Below are positions 1-7,802 of a stretch of DNA of 64,000 nt, in pieces. The position numbers and the translations under genes were made by a program. The stretch comes from Prevotella sp. (GTDB lineage Bacteria > Bacteroidota > Bacteroidia > Bacteroidales > Bacteroidaceae), in assembly GCA_022486815.1 (NCBI GenBank), contig JAKVJW010000010.1, positions 29,473-93,472 on the forward strand, in the 5' to 3' direction. Position 1 is the stretch's first letter. Every line of letters starts with the position of its first letter. The notes under the pieces are model-generated. The model was not told the origin of the DNA. It was given only the letters and a program-made list of their open reading frames with translations, and searched no databases.

Positions 1-51
1 GTCGTCCTTGTGCTTTGTACCCAAAATTGGGTTCGAGGGCGCAAGGACGAC
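1..51. repeat. Nested inverted repeat at the left edge
   Basis: Bases 1-10 (GTCGTCCTTG) are the exact reverse complement of 42-51, and a second palindrome with 6-bp arms and a 2-base centre (ACCCAA-AA-TTGGGT) sits at 19-32 between them. In RNA this would fold into a 10-bp stem carrying a small inner hairpin. The run of T expected after an intrinsic terminator is absent on the plus side (AAATAGTTT follows). What lies further left is outside the window, so a terminator of an upstream gene, a recombination site or the end of a repeat cannot be told apart. Confidence 0.5.
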
Positions 52-380
52 AAATAGTTTAAAAGGGTTCATTTAACAATCATACACAAAAGTAAAGTTT
101 TTTAATCAATCAGAGAAAAAAGTAGAGCTGTTAAGAAAGAAGAAAGACTCCCAAGGATATAACCACTTATGAAACAAAATCAAAAAGGTTCATATGTGGA
201 TATATTCAGAATCAATAAAGTCAGCAAAATACTCTTCACAAAGATCTGAAAGAGAGAGAAGTAGTTTCAAAAAGTCTACAAACCAAAGCAAATCCCAAAA
301 GAATGGCTGGAATCTATGTAGGAACAAGAAACACCATCTTAAAAAACATATTACCAGTACAACAAAGTTTTCCATAAGCT
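52..380. other. Gene-poor stretch before the PstS-like gene
   Basis: No complete gene is recognisable here. A short frame opens at an ATG at 169 and stops at 247-249 after 26 codons. A second frame, open from 219, continues to a stop at 375-377, four bases before the next gene. Joined, the two frames would give a basic peptide of about 70 residues, so this may be a frameshifted small gene. Neither part resembles a family I know, and chance open frames in A-rich sequence explain them equally well. Confidence 0.3.
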
Positions 381-1352
381 ATGAGAAAGAACTTTAAAAA
401 TAAATTTACAAATGCGCTATTGCTGCTAAGCATTATCACGGTAATTGCTTCATGTGGACCTCATAAGCGTAAAGACGGCAGGACTGATACTTATTCATCA
501 GGAGTAATCAGCTTTGCATCTGATGAAAGTTTCAGCCCCATTGTAGATGAAGAAAGAGAAGTCTTTGAAAGCATATATCAGAAAGCAAAAGTCAAGCCGA
601 TCTATACTGACGAGACAGATGCAGTGAATGAATTGATGAAAGGCAAGATATGTCTTGTAATTACATCACGCAATTTCTCCAAAAAAGAATATGAGAACTT
701 ACGAGCCAGAAAGTTCATGCCACAAGCTATTAAATTAGCATACGACGGACTTGCGCTTATTGTCAATAGAAACAATACAGACACTTGCCTGACAGTCAAT
801 CAGATCAAAGATATTCTCCTAGGCAAGATCGTGACTTGGAAGCAAGTCAATCCCCATTCAAATAAGGGAACCATTCAAGTAGTATTTGATCGGAACGGCT
901 CTAGTGCAGTCAACTGGTGTGTTGACTCACTCTTAAAAGGGAAACCATTTAAGAGTAAGGATATCATGGCAGCAAAAGGAAGTAAACAAGTTGTTGACTA
1001 TGTTCAAAAGACACCTAATGCAATTGGAATCATCGGTTCAAACTGGTTGAACGATGAAGGTGACACGACCAACACTACCTTCAAGAAAAATATAACAGTC
1101 GTCTCCGTAAGTAGAATGGCAAAAGCAACACCATATAATAGTTGGAAACCATACCAATATTATTTATACAATGGAAATTATCCACTGATCAGAACGATAT
1201 ATGCACTTTTGAACGACCCCCTGAATGCTCTTCCATGGGGCTTTGCACATTTCATAGAATCACCACAGGGACAAATGATTATCTATAAGACAGGACTCCT
1301 CCCTTATAATGGGGATATAACAGTGAGAGACATCAATGTAAGCAGCAAGTGA
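381..1352 (+). CDS. PstS-like phosphate-binding family lipoprotein
   Basis: A 323-residue substrate-binding protein of the PstS / PBP-like family. The N-terminus has a basic stretch, a hydrophobic core and a lipobox ending I-A-S-C25, so it is predicted to be a lipoprotein. The body carries family hallmarks: an early strand-rich ISFASDESF segment, a LIVNRNN-type strand near residue 130, and a DRNGSSA phosphate-loop-like motif near residue 170. It is followed 64 bases later by a TPR gene on the same strand. In Bacteroidetes this pair commonly follows exbB-exbD-tonB, where the PstS-like protein is thought to serve the energy-transduction cluster rather than a classic phosphate ABC importer. No permease or ATPase genes are next to it here, and the upstream TonB genes are not in the window. 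The ligand is therefore uncertain. Confidence 0.8.
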   Translation: MRKNFKNKFTNALLLLSIITVIASCGPHKRKDGRTDTYSSGVISFASDESFSPIVDEEREVFESIYQKAKVKPIYTDETDAVNELMKGKICLVITSRNFSKKEYENLRARKFMPQAIKLAYDGLALIVNRNNTDTCLTVNQIKDILLGKIVTWKQVNPHSNKGTIQVVFDRNGSSAVNWCVDSLLKGKPFKSKDIMAAKGSKQVVDYVQKTPNAIGIIGSNWLNDEGDTTNTTFKKNITVVSVSRMAKATPYNSWKPYQYYLYNGNYPLIRTIYALLNDPLNALPWGFAHFIESPQGQMIIYKTGLLPYNGDITVRDINVSSK

Positions 1353-1416
1353 AAACAAAACAAGTACGATAAAAAATAGGAAAAAGGTAAAAAGTAAGTA
1401 ATTAAAAAGTACGATT

Positions 1417-2844
1417 ATGAAAACCATCAAATATTTAGTCTTCGCCGCACTACTTTTCCTGAGTGCAGGCATGAGTGCAACTGCACAAGAAAATCAACAA
1501 ACAAATTCTGAGGTCAAAAACATCACCAAAGCAATTACAGCAAACAAAAACAATCTGGATGCTATCAAAGACCAAGTAAAAGATTTTGTAAAGAGTAACA
1601 AAAAGAATCCTGAGGCGTTGGTCGGATTAGGAGAGGCCTATCTGAATATCAAAGATACAGCAAATGCTGCGAAATATGCACAGATGGCAATCTCAAGAGA
1701 CAAACATTACGGTAATGCATATTGCCTCCTTGGCGATATTGCTGTACTAAAAGATGACGGCGGAGCAGCCGCAATGTGGTATCAAAATGCAAAAACGATG
1801 GATCCAATGAATCCCAAAGGCTATATTCGTTATGCCAGCATATATCGTGGCAGAAGTCCAGAAGAAGCCCTTCAGTCATTGGAAGAGTTGAAGAAGGTAT
1901 TACCTAATTATCCTGCAGAGTCTGAAGCTGCACATTTTATGTACACGGCCAGAAAATTCGATAAAGCCGTTTTATACTACAGCAAAGCAGACTCAACTAA
2001 ACTAGATGAAGGTCGCCTGCGCGAATATGCCTTAGCTAGTTATTTTACAGGTAACACAGCAAAAAGTCTGGGTATATCAAAATATGGGAACAGCCGCTCA
2101 CCCAGAGACCCTGTCTTCAATCGTCTGACCTTCTACAATTCACTCGCAGCAAAAGATTACGCAACAGCAACAGAATACGCAGAGAAGCTATTTAACGCCT
2201 CTGACAGTGCCAAGATCATAGAAAGGGATTACCTCAATGCAGGCCATGCCTATATGGGACTTAGCAACTATGCAAAAGCTGTAGAGATGTACAAACAAGC
2301 CTCACAAATAAATGCTAACGATAATGATATCCATAAATTCCTGTCAAATGCCTATAGCAGTGAGAATGATACAGAAGATGCCTTAAATGAATACAACACG
2401 TATATCAAGAATAAAGATAACAGTACTGCCAACGATTACATGTCACTGGCTGAGATCTATTCCAGCGCTGCAAACAAAGCGCTAAAACCTACAGACAAAA
2501 TAAAATATCTGCAAAAAGCAGACTCTGTCTATATGGATATTGCTTCAAAATTCCCGGAATACAAGGCCTATGGCACTTATATGCGTGCTACCGTGAACAG
2601 CAATATGGATCCAGACTTTAAGAAAGGACTCGCAAAACCATTCTATGAGCAACTCATTACTATCGTGGAAGGACACACAACTAAAGGTTCTAATGATGAT
2701 GCTTACTTAAAGGCTGCTTATTACTATCTTGGAGCTTACTACTATACACAAGGCAATAAAACCGATGGAAACATCTACTGGAAAAAACTATTAGATGTAG
2801 ATCCGGAAAACACAACTGCCAAGGAAGCTCTCGGTATCAAATAA
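1417..2844 (+). CDS. TPR-repeat periplasmic protein
   Basis: A 475-residue protein with a clear Sec signal peptide (residues 1-24, ending A-T-A-Q). The rest is almost entirely helical repeats: successive segments with the TPR pattern of small residues at set positions (for example ALVGLGEAYLNIKDTANAAKYA near residue 68 and DYLNAGHAYMGLSNYAKAVEMY near residue 270). No catalytic domain is visible. It is probably co-transcribed with the PstS-like lipoprotein before it and ends just before a strong hairpin terminator. TPR proteins of this size in Bacteroidetes are usually protein-interaction scaffolds in the periplasm. The partner is not known; the operon suggests a link to the PstS-like protein. 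Confidence 0.85.
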   Translation: MKTIKYLVFAALLFLSAGMSATAQENQQTNSEVKNITKAITANKNNLDAIKDQVKDFVKSNKKNPEALVGLGEAYLNIKDTANAAKYAQMAISRDKHYGNAYCLLGDIAVLKDDGGAAAMWYQNAKTMDPMNPKGYIRYASIYRGRSPEEALQSLEELKKVLPNYPAESEAAHFMYTARKFDKAVLYYSKADSTKLDEGRLREYALASYFTGNTAKSLGISKYGNSRSPRDPVFNRLTFYNSLAAKDYATATEYAEKLFNASDSAKIIERDYLNAGHAYMGLSNYAKAVEMYKQASQINANDNDIHKFLSNAYSSENDTEDALNEYNTYIKNKDNSTANDYMSLAEIYSSAANKALKPTDKIKYLQKADSVYMDIASKFPEYKAYGTYMRATVNSNMDPDFKKGLAKPFYEQLITIVEGHTTKGSNDDAYLKAAYYYLGAYYYTQGNKTDGNIYWKKLLDVDPENTTAKEALGIK

Positions 2845-2891
2845 ACAGAAAAGAATATTATAGAGCTAAAAGCTCATAAACTACTAATTAA

Positions 2892-2931
2892 AAAAGCGGG
2901 AAGAGAATTTAGAATTTTCTTCCCGCTTTTG
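2892..2931 (+). terminator. Intrinsic terminator after the TPR gene
   Basis: A 13-bp stem (AAAAGCGGGAAGA paired with TCTTCCCGCTTTT) around a 13-base loop, flanked by A and T runs so that it could work in both directions. It closes the PstS-like/TPR operon 48 bases after its last stop codon. Confidence 0.85.
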
Positions 2932-2983
2932 CTATTATAAAGATAAGTTTAACAAGTAAAAATACCATAGCAAAAAACTGGCA

Positions 2984-3013
2984 TAAAAAAAGGTGGTTCG
3001 TCTGAACCACCTT
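2984..3013 (-). terminator. Intrinsic terminator after the ferredoxin gene
   Basis: A 9-bp perfect stem AGGTGGTTC / GAACCACCT with a 4-base loop. Read on the minus strand it is followed by a run of seven T, 33 bases past the ferredoxin stop. Confidence 0.9.
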
Positions 3014-3045
3014 ACCTGTTTATATTAAACAAGGAATTTCTCTTC

Positions 3046-3216
3046 TTATGGAAGACTAATTGCATCGTTCGGACAAACACTTGCACAAGTACCACACTCA
3101 GTGCAAAGATCCGGATCAATAGAATACTTCTCATCACCTGCAGAAATAGCACCTGAAGGACATTCATCAAGGCAGGTTCCACAAGCCAAACAATTGTCAC
3201 CAATTACGTAAGCCAT
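3046..3216 (-). CDS. 2[4Fe-4S] ferredoxin
   Basis: A 56-residue bacterial-type ferredoxin, starting MAYVIGDNC. It contains two complete cluster motifs: C9-x2-C12-x2-C15-x3-C19-P and C38-x2-C41-x2-C44-x3-C48-P. The inner pseudo-twofold symmetry is typical of clostridial-type ferredoxins of about 55 residues. It is a soluble low-potential electron carrier, likely used with anaerobic oxidoreductases such as pyruvate:ferredoxin oxidoreductase (known for the family; no partner gene is adjacent). It is a single-gene unit: a TAnnTTTG promoter element lies about 75 bases upstream and a terminator directly follows. Confidence 0.96.
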   Translation of the reverse strand: MAYVIGDNCLACGTCLDECPSGAISAGDEKYSIDPDLCTECGTCASVCPNDAISLP

Positions 3217-3290
3217 AGTCTTTAATTTTATTTGTTATGAATATTGTTTTTGTAAAATATGCAATCAAGCGATTGACTGCACAAGCAATG

Positions 3291-3298
3291 CAAAGTTA
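3291..3298 (-). promoter_or_regulatory. Ferredoxin promoter, -7 element
   Basis: On the minus strand the sequence is TAACTTTG, an exact match to the Bacteroidetes -7 box TAnnTTTG. No clear TTTG is present 20 bp upstream. A small hairpin (CAATC-aagc-GATTG) lies in the predicted 70-base leader. Confidence 0.6.
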
Positions 3299-3417
3299 AG
3301 AATAAATTTCGGAATACCTAATAATGAGGATTCATTTTAGCATTATTTATAACTAAAAATATTCTATAGTATAAGAGATAAAATCCCCGAAAAGCAAAAA
3401 CTTTAACTGTGCACAAC

Positions 3418-4269
3418 TCACTTCGTTTTAGTAAAGTCAAGGGTTAAGTCACCAACAAAGATTGCACTCTTACCATTCTGATCATCGGGAATACGCTTAC
3501 CATCAAGATTCTTAACGTACATCAATGACTTGAAAAAAGAGTGAGAATGACCCCCCAAAACAAGATCGATATAGCGGCTTCCACTTATAAGATCCTCATC
3601 ATCCTGGGCATCATTGATATCCCAACCCAAATGAGAAAGGCAGATGATCAGATCACATTTCTTTTTCTCCTTCAAATAGGTAGCAACCTGCAATGCTTTC
3701 TTAACCGGATCCAGAAACTTTACTCCAACACATTTTCTATCATCAACCAAGCCCTTCAAATGAGGGCTCAAACCGAATACACCAATTTTAAGGCCCTTAC
3801 GCCTAATAATTATCCAAGGTTTGACCAAACCTTCAACAGGGGTACCGGTAAAATCATAGTTAGCACAAAGAATTGGAAAATGAGCCTCTTTGAAAATCCT
3901 TGCCATATTCTCCAATCCAAAATCAAACTCATGATTGCCTATCACAGCTGCATCATAACGCATGATATTCATCAAACCAACTTCAACATCTCCCTTGAAG
4001 AGCGTATAATATGGAGAACCTTGAGAAAAATCACCACTATCAAAAAGCAGCAGATCAGGATGAACAACCCTTTGCTTTCTGATCATTGAGACTCTACGTA
4101 CAAAACCTCCTCGATTAGCCCAAAAAGTATCTGCAAGATTCTTGTTTAAAGGCATAATACAACTATGCGCATCATTGGTATGCAATATAACCAGTTCCTT
4201 CTTTTGCGCATAAAGCGGAGAAAAGAATATCAATAACACAAACACGAGAAAAGAAAAATTCTTTTTCAT
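3418..4269 (-). CDS. Periplasmic 5'-nucleotidase/metallophosphatase, catalytic half
   Basis: A 283-residue secreted calcineurin-like metallophosphoesterase of the UshA / 5'-nucleotidase family. After a signal peptide (residues 1-21, ending L-Y-A) all metal-ligand motifs are present: HTNDAH (D33, H35), DSGDFSQGS, GNHEFDFG, LSHLGWD and GGHSHSF. It ends after the metallophosphatase domain and lacks the C-terminal substrate-binding domain of UshA. That domain is supplied by the separate gene immediately upstream on the same strand (4352-5119). The family dephosphorylates nucleoside 5'-monophosphates or related phosphate esters. The pair should be read as one enzyme made as two polypeptides, or as two cooperating proteins. 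Confidence 0.9.
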   Translation of the reverse strand: MKKNFSFLVFVLLIFFSPLYAQKKELVILHTNDAHSCIMPLNKNLADTFWANRGGFVRRVSMIRKQRVVHPDLLLFDSGDFSQGSPYYTLFKGDVEVGLMNIMRYDAAVIGNHEFDFGLENMARIFKEAHFPILCANYDFTGTPVEGLVKPWIIIRRKGLKIGVFGLSPHLKGLVDDRKCVGVKFLDPVKKALQVATYLKEKKKCDLIICLSHLGWDINDAQDDEDLISGSRYIDLVLGGHSHSFFKSLMYVKNLDGKRIPDDQNGKSAIFVGDLTLDFTKTK

Positions 4270-4351
4270 TATCTATCTACTAAAGAGTCAAGTAATTATA
4301 AATCCTGTAAACTTTTATACATTTATCGTAGCACTAACCTTTTACGAAAAA

Positions 4352-5119
4352 CTATTTTACGATAATCCTTCCTTCAATATGAGGATTAATGACGACACCT
4401 TTCTTCATCTGCAACTCGAAATAAGCCCTGATAAGAAAACGAACATCATTCTTCTTCTCCTGAGGAGAAACCACATCAGTACCCTTCTGAAAGGCAACCA
4501 TATCATCATTCCCTTGGGCAAGATAATCCAAAGTAGCCACCCTGTATAGAGCATCCGGATCCACAAGTTTCTTATGAATCTCAGCTTTCAATAATTTTCC
4601 TTCCTTGGAAATCACAAGATTAACACTCCTGCTCACTCCCTCACCTCCACGCATCGCAATCTGACGAAAAAGATCTAGCACATCAGAACCTTTCAGAGTC
4701 AAGAAGCAAATCTTATTTTCAAAAGGAGCAGCATCTAATATATCACCTACTGTAACAGCACCTTTAGGTATAGCAGCACGAATACCACCTATATTATAGA
4801 CCGCAAAATCCGGATGTTCATGAAAAGACTCACCACCCCAGATCAGTATATCGGAGAACAAATCCGAGAGCTCACTTTCAGGCCTATGCTTTATCATATA
4901 TTTTCCTGAATAACCCACTACAGGATTCATTAAACTATCAACCACATGGGTATAAGGAGCAACAAAAGCTTCTGCCTTAGCATCAGGTTGAGAATCATAC
5001 ACACTATCTATCAGAATTCTCTGACGGGAAATGCCACTCAGCACATAATGAGTACCGCTACAGCCCCCACAAAAAAACATGAAGAGGGGCATTCCCCAGA
5101 TCACAAATTTATTCTTCAT
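4352..5119 (-). CDS. 5'-nucleotidase C-terminal-domain lipoprotein
   Basis: A 255-residue protein matching the 5'-nucleotidase C-terminal (substrate-binding) domain. The segment YRVATLDYLAQGNDDM near residue 185 is the typical 'Y.v...la.G.Dg' motif, and VGYSGKYM and FSDILIWG match its N-terminal part. The chosen ATG at 5119 gives a classic signal sequence followed by a Cys-rich end (C17, G-G-C20), suggesting a lipoprotein, although the lipobox is not ideal. It precedes the metallophosphatase gene by 82 bases in the same direction. In enzymes such as UshA these two domains are one chain; separate genes in this order are seen in Bacteroidales (family knowledge). Confidence 0.85.
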   Translation of the reverse strand: MKNKFVIWGMPLFMFFCGGCSGTHYVLSGISRQRILIDSVYDSQPDAKAEAFVAPYTHVVDSLMNPVVGYSGKYMIKHRPESELSDLFSDILIWGGESFHEHPDFAVYNIGGIRAAIPKGAVTVGDILDAAPFENKICFLTLKGSDVLDLFRQIAMRGGEGVSRSVNLVISKEGKLLKAEIHKKLVDPDALYRVATLDYLAQGNDDMVAFQKGTDVVSPQEKKNDVRFLIRAYFELQMKKGVVINPHIEGRIIVK

Positions 5120-5137
5120 TTTAAATTGATTATACGG

Positions 5138-5145
5138 CAAAATTA
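5138..5145 (-). promoter_or_regulatory. 5'-nucleotidase operon promoter, -7 element
   Basis: Minus-strand TAATTTTG matches TAnnTTTG and lies 19 bases before the chosen start of the C-terminal-domain gene. This supports starting at 5119 rather than at the longer open frame, which would begin upstream of the promoter. Confidence 0.55.
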
Positions 5146-5184
5146 AAGAAAAAAGAGCGAACAAGAAAAGAAAATGGCCAGAAA

Positions 5185-5216
5185 TTTGGAGAAATCAGGA
5201 AAAAGCGGTAACTTTG
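5185..5216 (+). promoter_or_regulatory. rplS promoter
   Basis: TTTG at 5185-5188, a 20-bp spacer, then TAACTTTG at 5209-5216: a full match to the Bacteroidetes sigma consensus. Transcription would start near 5222, leaving a leader of about 80 bases before rplS. Confidence 0.85.
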
Positions 5217-5304
5217 CACCGCTTTTCGACGTAACCGCTGGTAACAGAAAAGAATGCTCACTATGTTGCGTTTGAACGACAAACAATATTTAATAATAAA
5301 CGAA

Positions 5305-5667
5305 ATGGATTTAATTAAAGTTGCTGAGGAAGCATTTGCAACCGGCAAGAAATTCCCTGAGTTCAAAACAGGAGACACGATTACTGTCGCTTACAAAATT
5401 GTCGAGGGTAACAAACAGCGTATTCAGCTGTATCGTGGTGTTGTCATCAAGATTTCAGGTATAGGTGACAAGAAACGTTTCACTGTAAGAAAAATGTCTG
5501 GAACGGTAGGCGTTGAGCGTATTTTCCCGCTTGAGTCTCCGAATATTGAGTCTATAGAAGTAAATAAGCATGGTAAAGTCCGTCGCTCCAAGCTCTACTA
5601 CCTGCGCCAATTGACAGGAAAGAAAGCTCGTATTCGAGAGAAGAGAACTGCAGTAGAGAAAAAATAG
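5305..5667 (+). CDS. rplS: Ribosomal protein bL19
   Basis: 120 residues. L19 signature segments are present: [24 protein letters not shown], the basic [23 protein letters not shown] block, and the [12 protein letters not shown] end. bL19 sits at the 30S-50S interface. The start at 5305 ([11 protein letters not shown]) matches the family N-terminus; an in-frame upstream extension to 5254 lies within the leader and is not conserved. It is transcribed alone, with its own promoter and terminator. Confidence 0.97.
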   Translation: MDLIKVAEEAFATGKKFPEFKTGDTITVAYKIVEGNKQRIQLYRGVVIKISGIGDKKRFTVRKMSGTVGVERIFPLESPNIESIEVNKHGKVRRSKLYYLRQLTGKKARIREKRTAVEKK

Positions 5668-5695
5668 GCATGCAATTTTTAAGGCAAAAAGAATT

Positions 5696-5732
5696 AAAAA
5701 AGAGATCCGATAAATATCGGATCTCTTTTTTT
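5696..5732 (+). terminator. rplS terminator
   Basis: A stem of AGAGATCCGAT / ATCGGATCTCT around a 4-base loop, with A and T runs on both sides. It could serve rplS and also the convergent small gene that ends at 5748. Confidence 0.93.
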
Positions 5733-5747
5733 AGGTAAAAACATGGA

Positions 5748-5984
5748 TTATTTATCCTTACTTAAATAATTCATCTGACCATCATCATCCCCATGCAGGG
5801 CATCACGAAAATCATTCCAATTTTGGAAACCGGCAAAAAGCGCCAGTCTATCCTTTGATTTTGGGGATAAGGAATCTATATGAAGATGATGCTTCTTCAG
5901 GATGGCAAATAATTTATTGACATCTGAGTGCAAATCAACCTTCTTTCCAAATTCCCTCTCTACATCCTTGACTAATACCTTCAT
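5748..5984 (-). CDS. Conserved small protein of unknown function
   Basis: 78 residues from the chosen start (MKVLVKDVEREFG); an ATG 12 bases further upstream (5996) is also possible. The open frame extends to 6023, but a TAnnTTTG box at 6021-6028 makes that start unlikely. It is a small, mixed-charge, soluble helical protein. The segment LALFAGFQNWNDFRDALHG resembles the 'LA...GF.nW..l..al' motif found in small proteins of several bacterial groups, some labelled glyoxalase-related. I do not assign a function. It stands alone, convergent with rplS and divergent from the purH-like gene. Confidence 0.65.
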   Translation of the reverse strand: MKVLVKDVEREFGKKVDLHSDVNKLFAILKKHHLHIDSLSPKSKDRLALFAGFQNWNDFRDALHGDDDGQMNYLSKDK

Positions 5985-6020
5985 ATAACTTCTCATAACT
6001 CTAACATAACTAAACACGTA

Positions 6021-6028
6021 CAAAGATA
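6021..6028 (-). promoter_or_regulatory. Promoter -7 element for the small protein at 5748
   Basis: Minus-strand TATCTTTG, an exact -7 box, 37 bases before the ATG at 5984. No TTTG is seen at the expected upstream spacing. Confidence 0.55.
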
Positions 6029-6183
6029 ATTCTTTTTACATTATGATCACCATAAAAAGAAAATTTTTGAACATCCATAGCTAAAAAAGATAAAACACAA
6101 ATCTCAGTTTTCATCTCCGAATCCGAGACTATCAAAGACTTCTGCCAGCCTCCAAAACATATACAATAAAATGAAGATTTATT

Positions 6184-6214
6184 TTTGGTTTTCCATCGAT
6201 TTCCATTATCTTTG
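6184..6214 (+). promoter_or_regulatory. Promoter of the AICAR formyltransferase gene
   Basis: TTTG at 6184-6187, a 19-bp spacer and TATCTTTG at 6207-6214. Expected transcription start is near 6220, about 22 bases before the ATG. Confidence 0.85.
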
Positions 6215-6241
6215 CAGGAAAGAATCAAAATTCCAAATAGA

Positions 6242-7426
6242 ATGAAAGAATTAGCTTTAAAGTACGGATGCAATCCCAATCAAAAGCCTGCTCGCATTTT
6301 CATGGATAACGGTGGAGAACTTCCTGTTCAAGTACTCAACGGACATCCCGGTTACATCAATTTTCTCGACGCCCTCAACAGTTGGCAACTTGTAAAAGAG
6401 TTGAAAGAGGCTACAGGTATGCCCTCAGCAGCCAGTTTCAAGCATGTTTCCCCAGCAGGAGCAGCCATCGGGCTTCCATTGAACGACACCCTTAAGCACA
6501 TCTATTTCGTTGATGACATTGACTTCGAGTTATCACCATTGGCCTCTGCCTATACTCGTGCACGAGGAGCCGATCGGATGAGTTCCTACGGTGATTTCGC
6601 TGCCTTAAGTGATGTCTGTGACGAAGCTACAGCCCGTCTCATCAAACGGGAAGTAAGTGACGGCGTCATTGCACCAGGATATACATCCGAAGCATTAGCT
6701 ATTCTGAAACAGAAAAAAAGAGGAAACTACAATATCATTCAGGTTGACCCGAGTTATCAAGCTCCAGAAGCAGAACTGAAACAGGTATTTGGCGTTACTT
6801 TCGAACAAAAGCATAACGACATCAAACTCGGAAATCCGGAGATCTATGAGAATCGCCCTACACGAAACAAGAATATTCCTAAAGAAGCTCTACGAGATCT
6901 GATCATCAGTCAGATTACCTTAAAATATACACAGAGCAACAGTGTATGCTATGTGAAAGATGGACAGGCTATCGGTATCGGAGCCGGACAGCAAAGCCGT
7001 ATCCATTGCACACGCCTCGCCGGAAACAAGGCTGATGTCTGGTGGCTTCGCCAACATCCCAAAGTGATGTCACTCCCTTTCAAAGAAGGCATTCACCGCG
7101 CAGATCGGGACAATACCATTGATGTCTATATCAGTGAAGAACATGACGATGTACTGAGGGACGGAGCCTGGCAGAAAGTTTTCACCCGGAAACCGGAAGT
7201 TTTGACAATGGAAGAGAAGAAAGCCTGGATTGCAAAGAATACAAATGTAGTTCTCGGAAGTGATGCTTTCTTCCCATTTGGAGACAACATAGAAAGAGCT
7301 CACAAAAGTGGAGTCAAATATATTGCACAGGCTGGAGGCAGTATCCGTGATGACAATGTCATCGAGACCTGCGACAAATATGACATCGCCATGTGCATGA
7401 CAGGTGTACGCCTGTTTCACCATTAA
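6242..7426 (+). CDS. Stand-alone AICAR formyltransferase (PurH-like)
   Basis: 394 residues. The protein is made only of the AICAR transformylase domain, which transfers a formyl group from 10-formyl-THF to AICAR in the ninth step of purine synthesis. The catalytic Lys-His pair is present (SFKHVSPAGAAIG, K67-H68), as are SNSVCYVKDGQAIGIGAGQQSR and the C-terminal AGGSIRDDNVIETCDKYDIAMCMTG. The IMP cyclohydrolase (MGS-like) domain that normally forms the N-terminal 190 residues of bifunctional PurH is absent. A separate full PurH may exist elsewhere in the genome. The start at 6242 follows a good promoter. A small basic-protein gene follows 10 bases after the stop. Confidence 0.92.
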   Translation: MKELALKYGCNPNQKPARIFMDNGGELPVQVLNGHPGYINFLDALNSWQLVKELKEATGMPSAASFKHVSPAGAAIGLPLNDTLKHIYFVDDIDFELSPLASAYTRARGADRMSSYGDFAALSDVCDEATARLIKREVSDGVIAPGYTSEALAILKQKKRGNYNIIQVDPSYQAPEAELKQVFGVTFEQKHNDIKLGNPEIYENRPTRNKNIPKEALRDLIISQITLKYTQSNSVCYVKDGQAIGIGAGQQSRIHCTRLAGNKADVWWLRQHPKVMSLPFKEGIHRADRDNTIDVYISEEHDDVLRDGAWQKVFTRKPEVLTMEEKKAWIAKNTNVVLGSDAFFPFGDNIERAHKSGVKYIAQAGGSIRDDNVIETCDKYDIAMCMTGVRLFHH

Positions 7427-7436
7427 TGAACAGATT

Positions 7437-7652
7437 ATGAGCGACGACATCAAAGATATCATCGAGCATGGCATCATCTTTAAGGGTTCTTCAAACGAAG
7501 CCCCTGACGGCGACAAGCCGAAAGTGAAGACCAAGGCAAAAAAAAAGAAGTATATTACCGGAGTCCATGGCAGCGGATCCGCCCAACAGAAAGCCAAATA
7601 CCGGCTACAGCGGGCGAACCGGAAACATAAAGGCAACCGAAAAGAAAGATAA
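7437..7652 (+). CDS. Small basic protein downstream of the AICAR formyltransferase
   Basis: 71 residues starting MSDDIKDIIEHG at 7437, 10 bases after the previous stop, which implies co-transcription. The N-terminal 25 residues are acidic and helix-like. The rest is very basic (Lys/Arg-rich with a KTKAKKKK run and an RLQRANRKHKGNRKER tail), typical of an RNA- or ribosome-binding tail. I recognise no family. Its codon use looks like its neighbour's, and the operon position supports a real gene. Confidence 0.55.
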   Translation: MSDDIKDIIEHGIIFKGSSNEAPDGDKPKVKTKAKKKKYITGVHGSGSAQQKAKYRLQRANRKHKGNRKER

Positions 7653-7711
7653 ACCAGTTTCTATAAAACTTTTTTAATCAGTTGGCAGAAACTTTAATAG
7701 TTATATAGCGA

Positions 7712-7755
7712 TCCCGAAATATTCATTGCAGAAATGAAGTTTCGGGATTTCTTAT
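7712..7755 (+). terminator. Terminator of the purH-like operon
   Basis: A long hairpin: ATCCCGAAA (7712 on) pairs with TTTCGGGAT (ending near 7750), with an inner TTCATT/AATGAA stem, followed by TTCTT. It overlaps the ATG of a 99-codon open frame (7734-8033), one reason for not accepting that frame as a gene. Confidence 0.7.
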
Positions 7756-7802
7756 GCATAAGCATCCTATCACAGGAATTTTTCAACAAGGTATGGAATA
7801 TG

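Noticed and set aside
381..1352. Classic high-affinity phosphate ABC importer
   Set aside because: No pstC, pstA, pstB or phoU next to it; the neighbour is a TPR protein, as in TonB-linked clusters.
3012..3203. 63-codon minus-strand frame over the ferredoxin
   Set aside because: It is another frame of the ferredoxin gene at 3046-3216, whose two complete cluster motifs are decisive.
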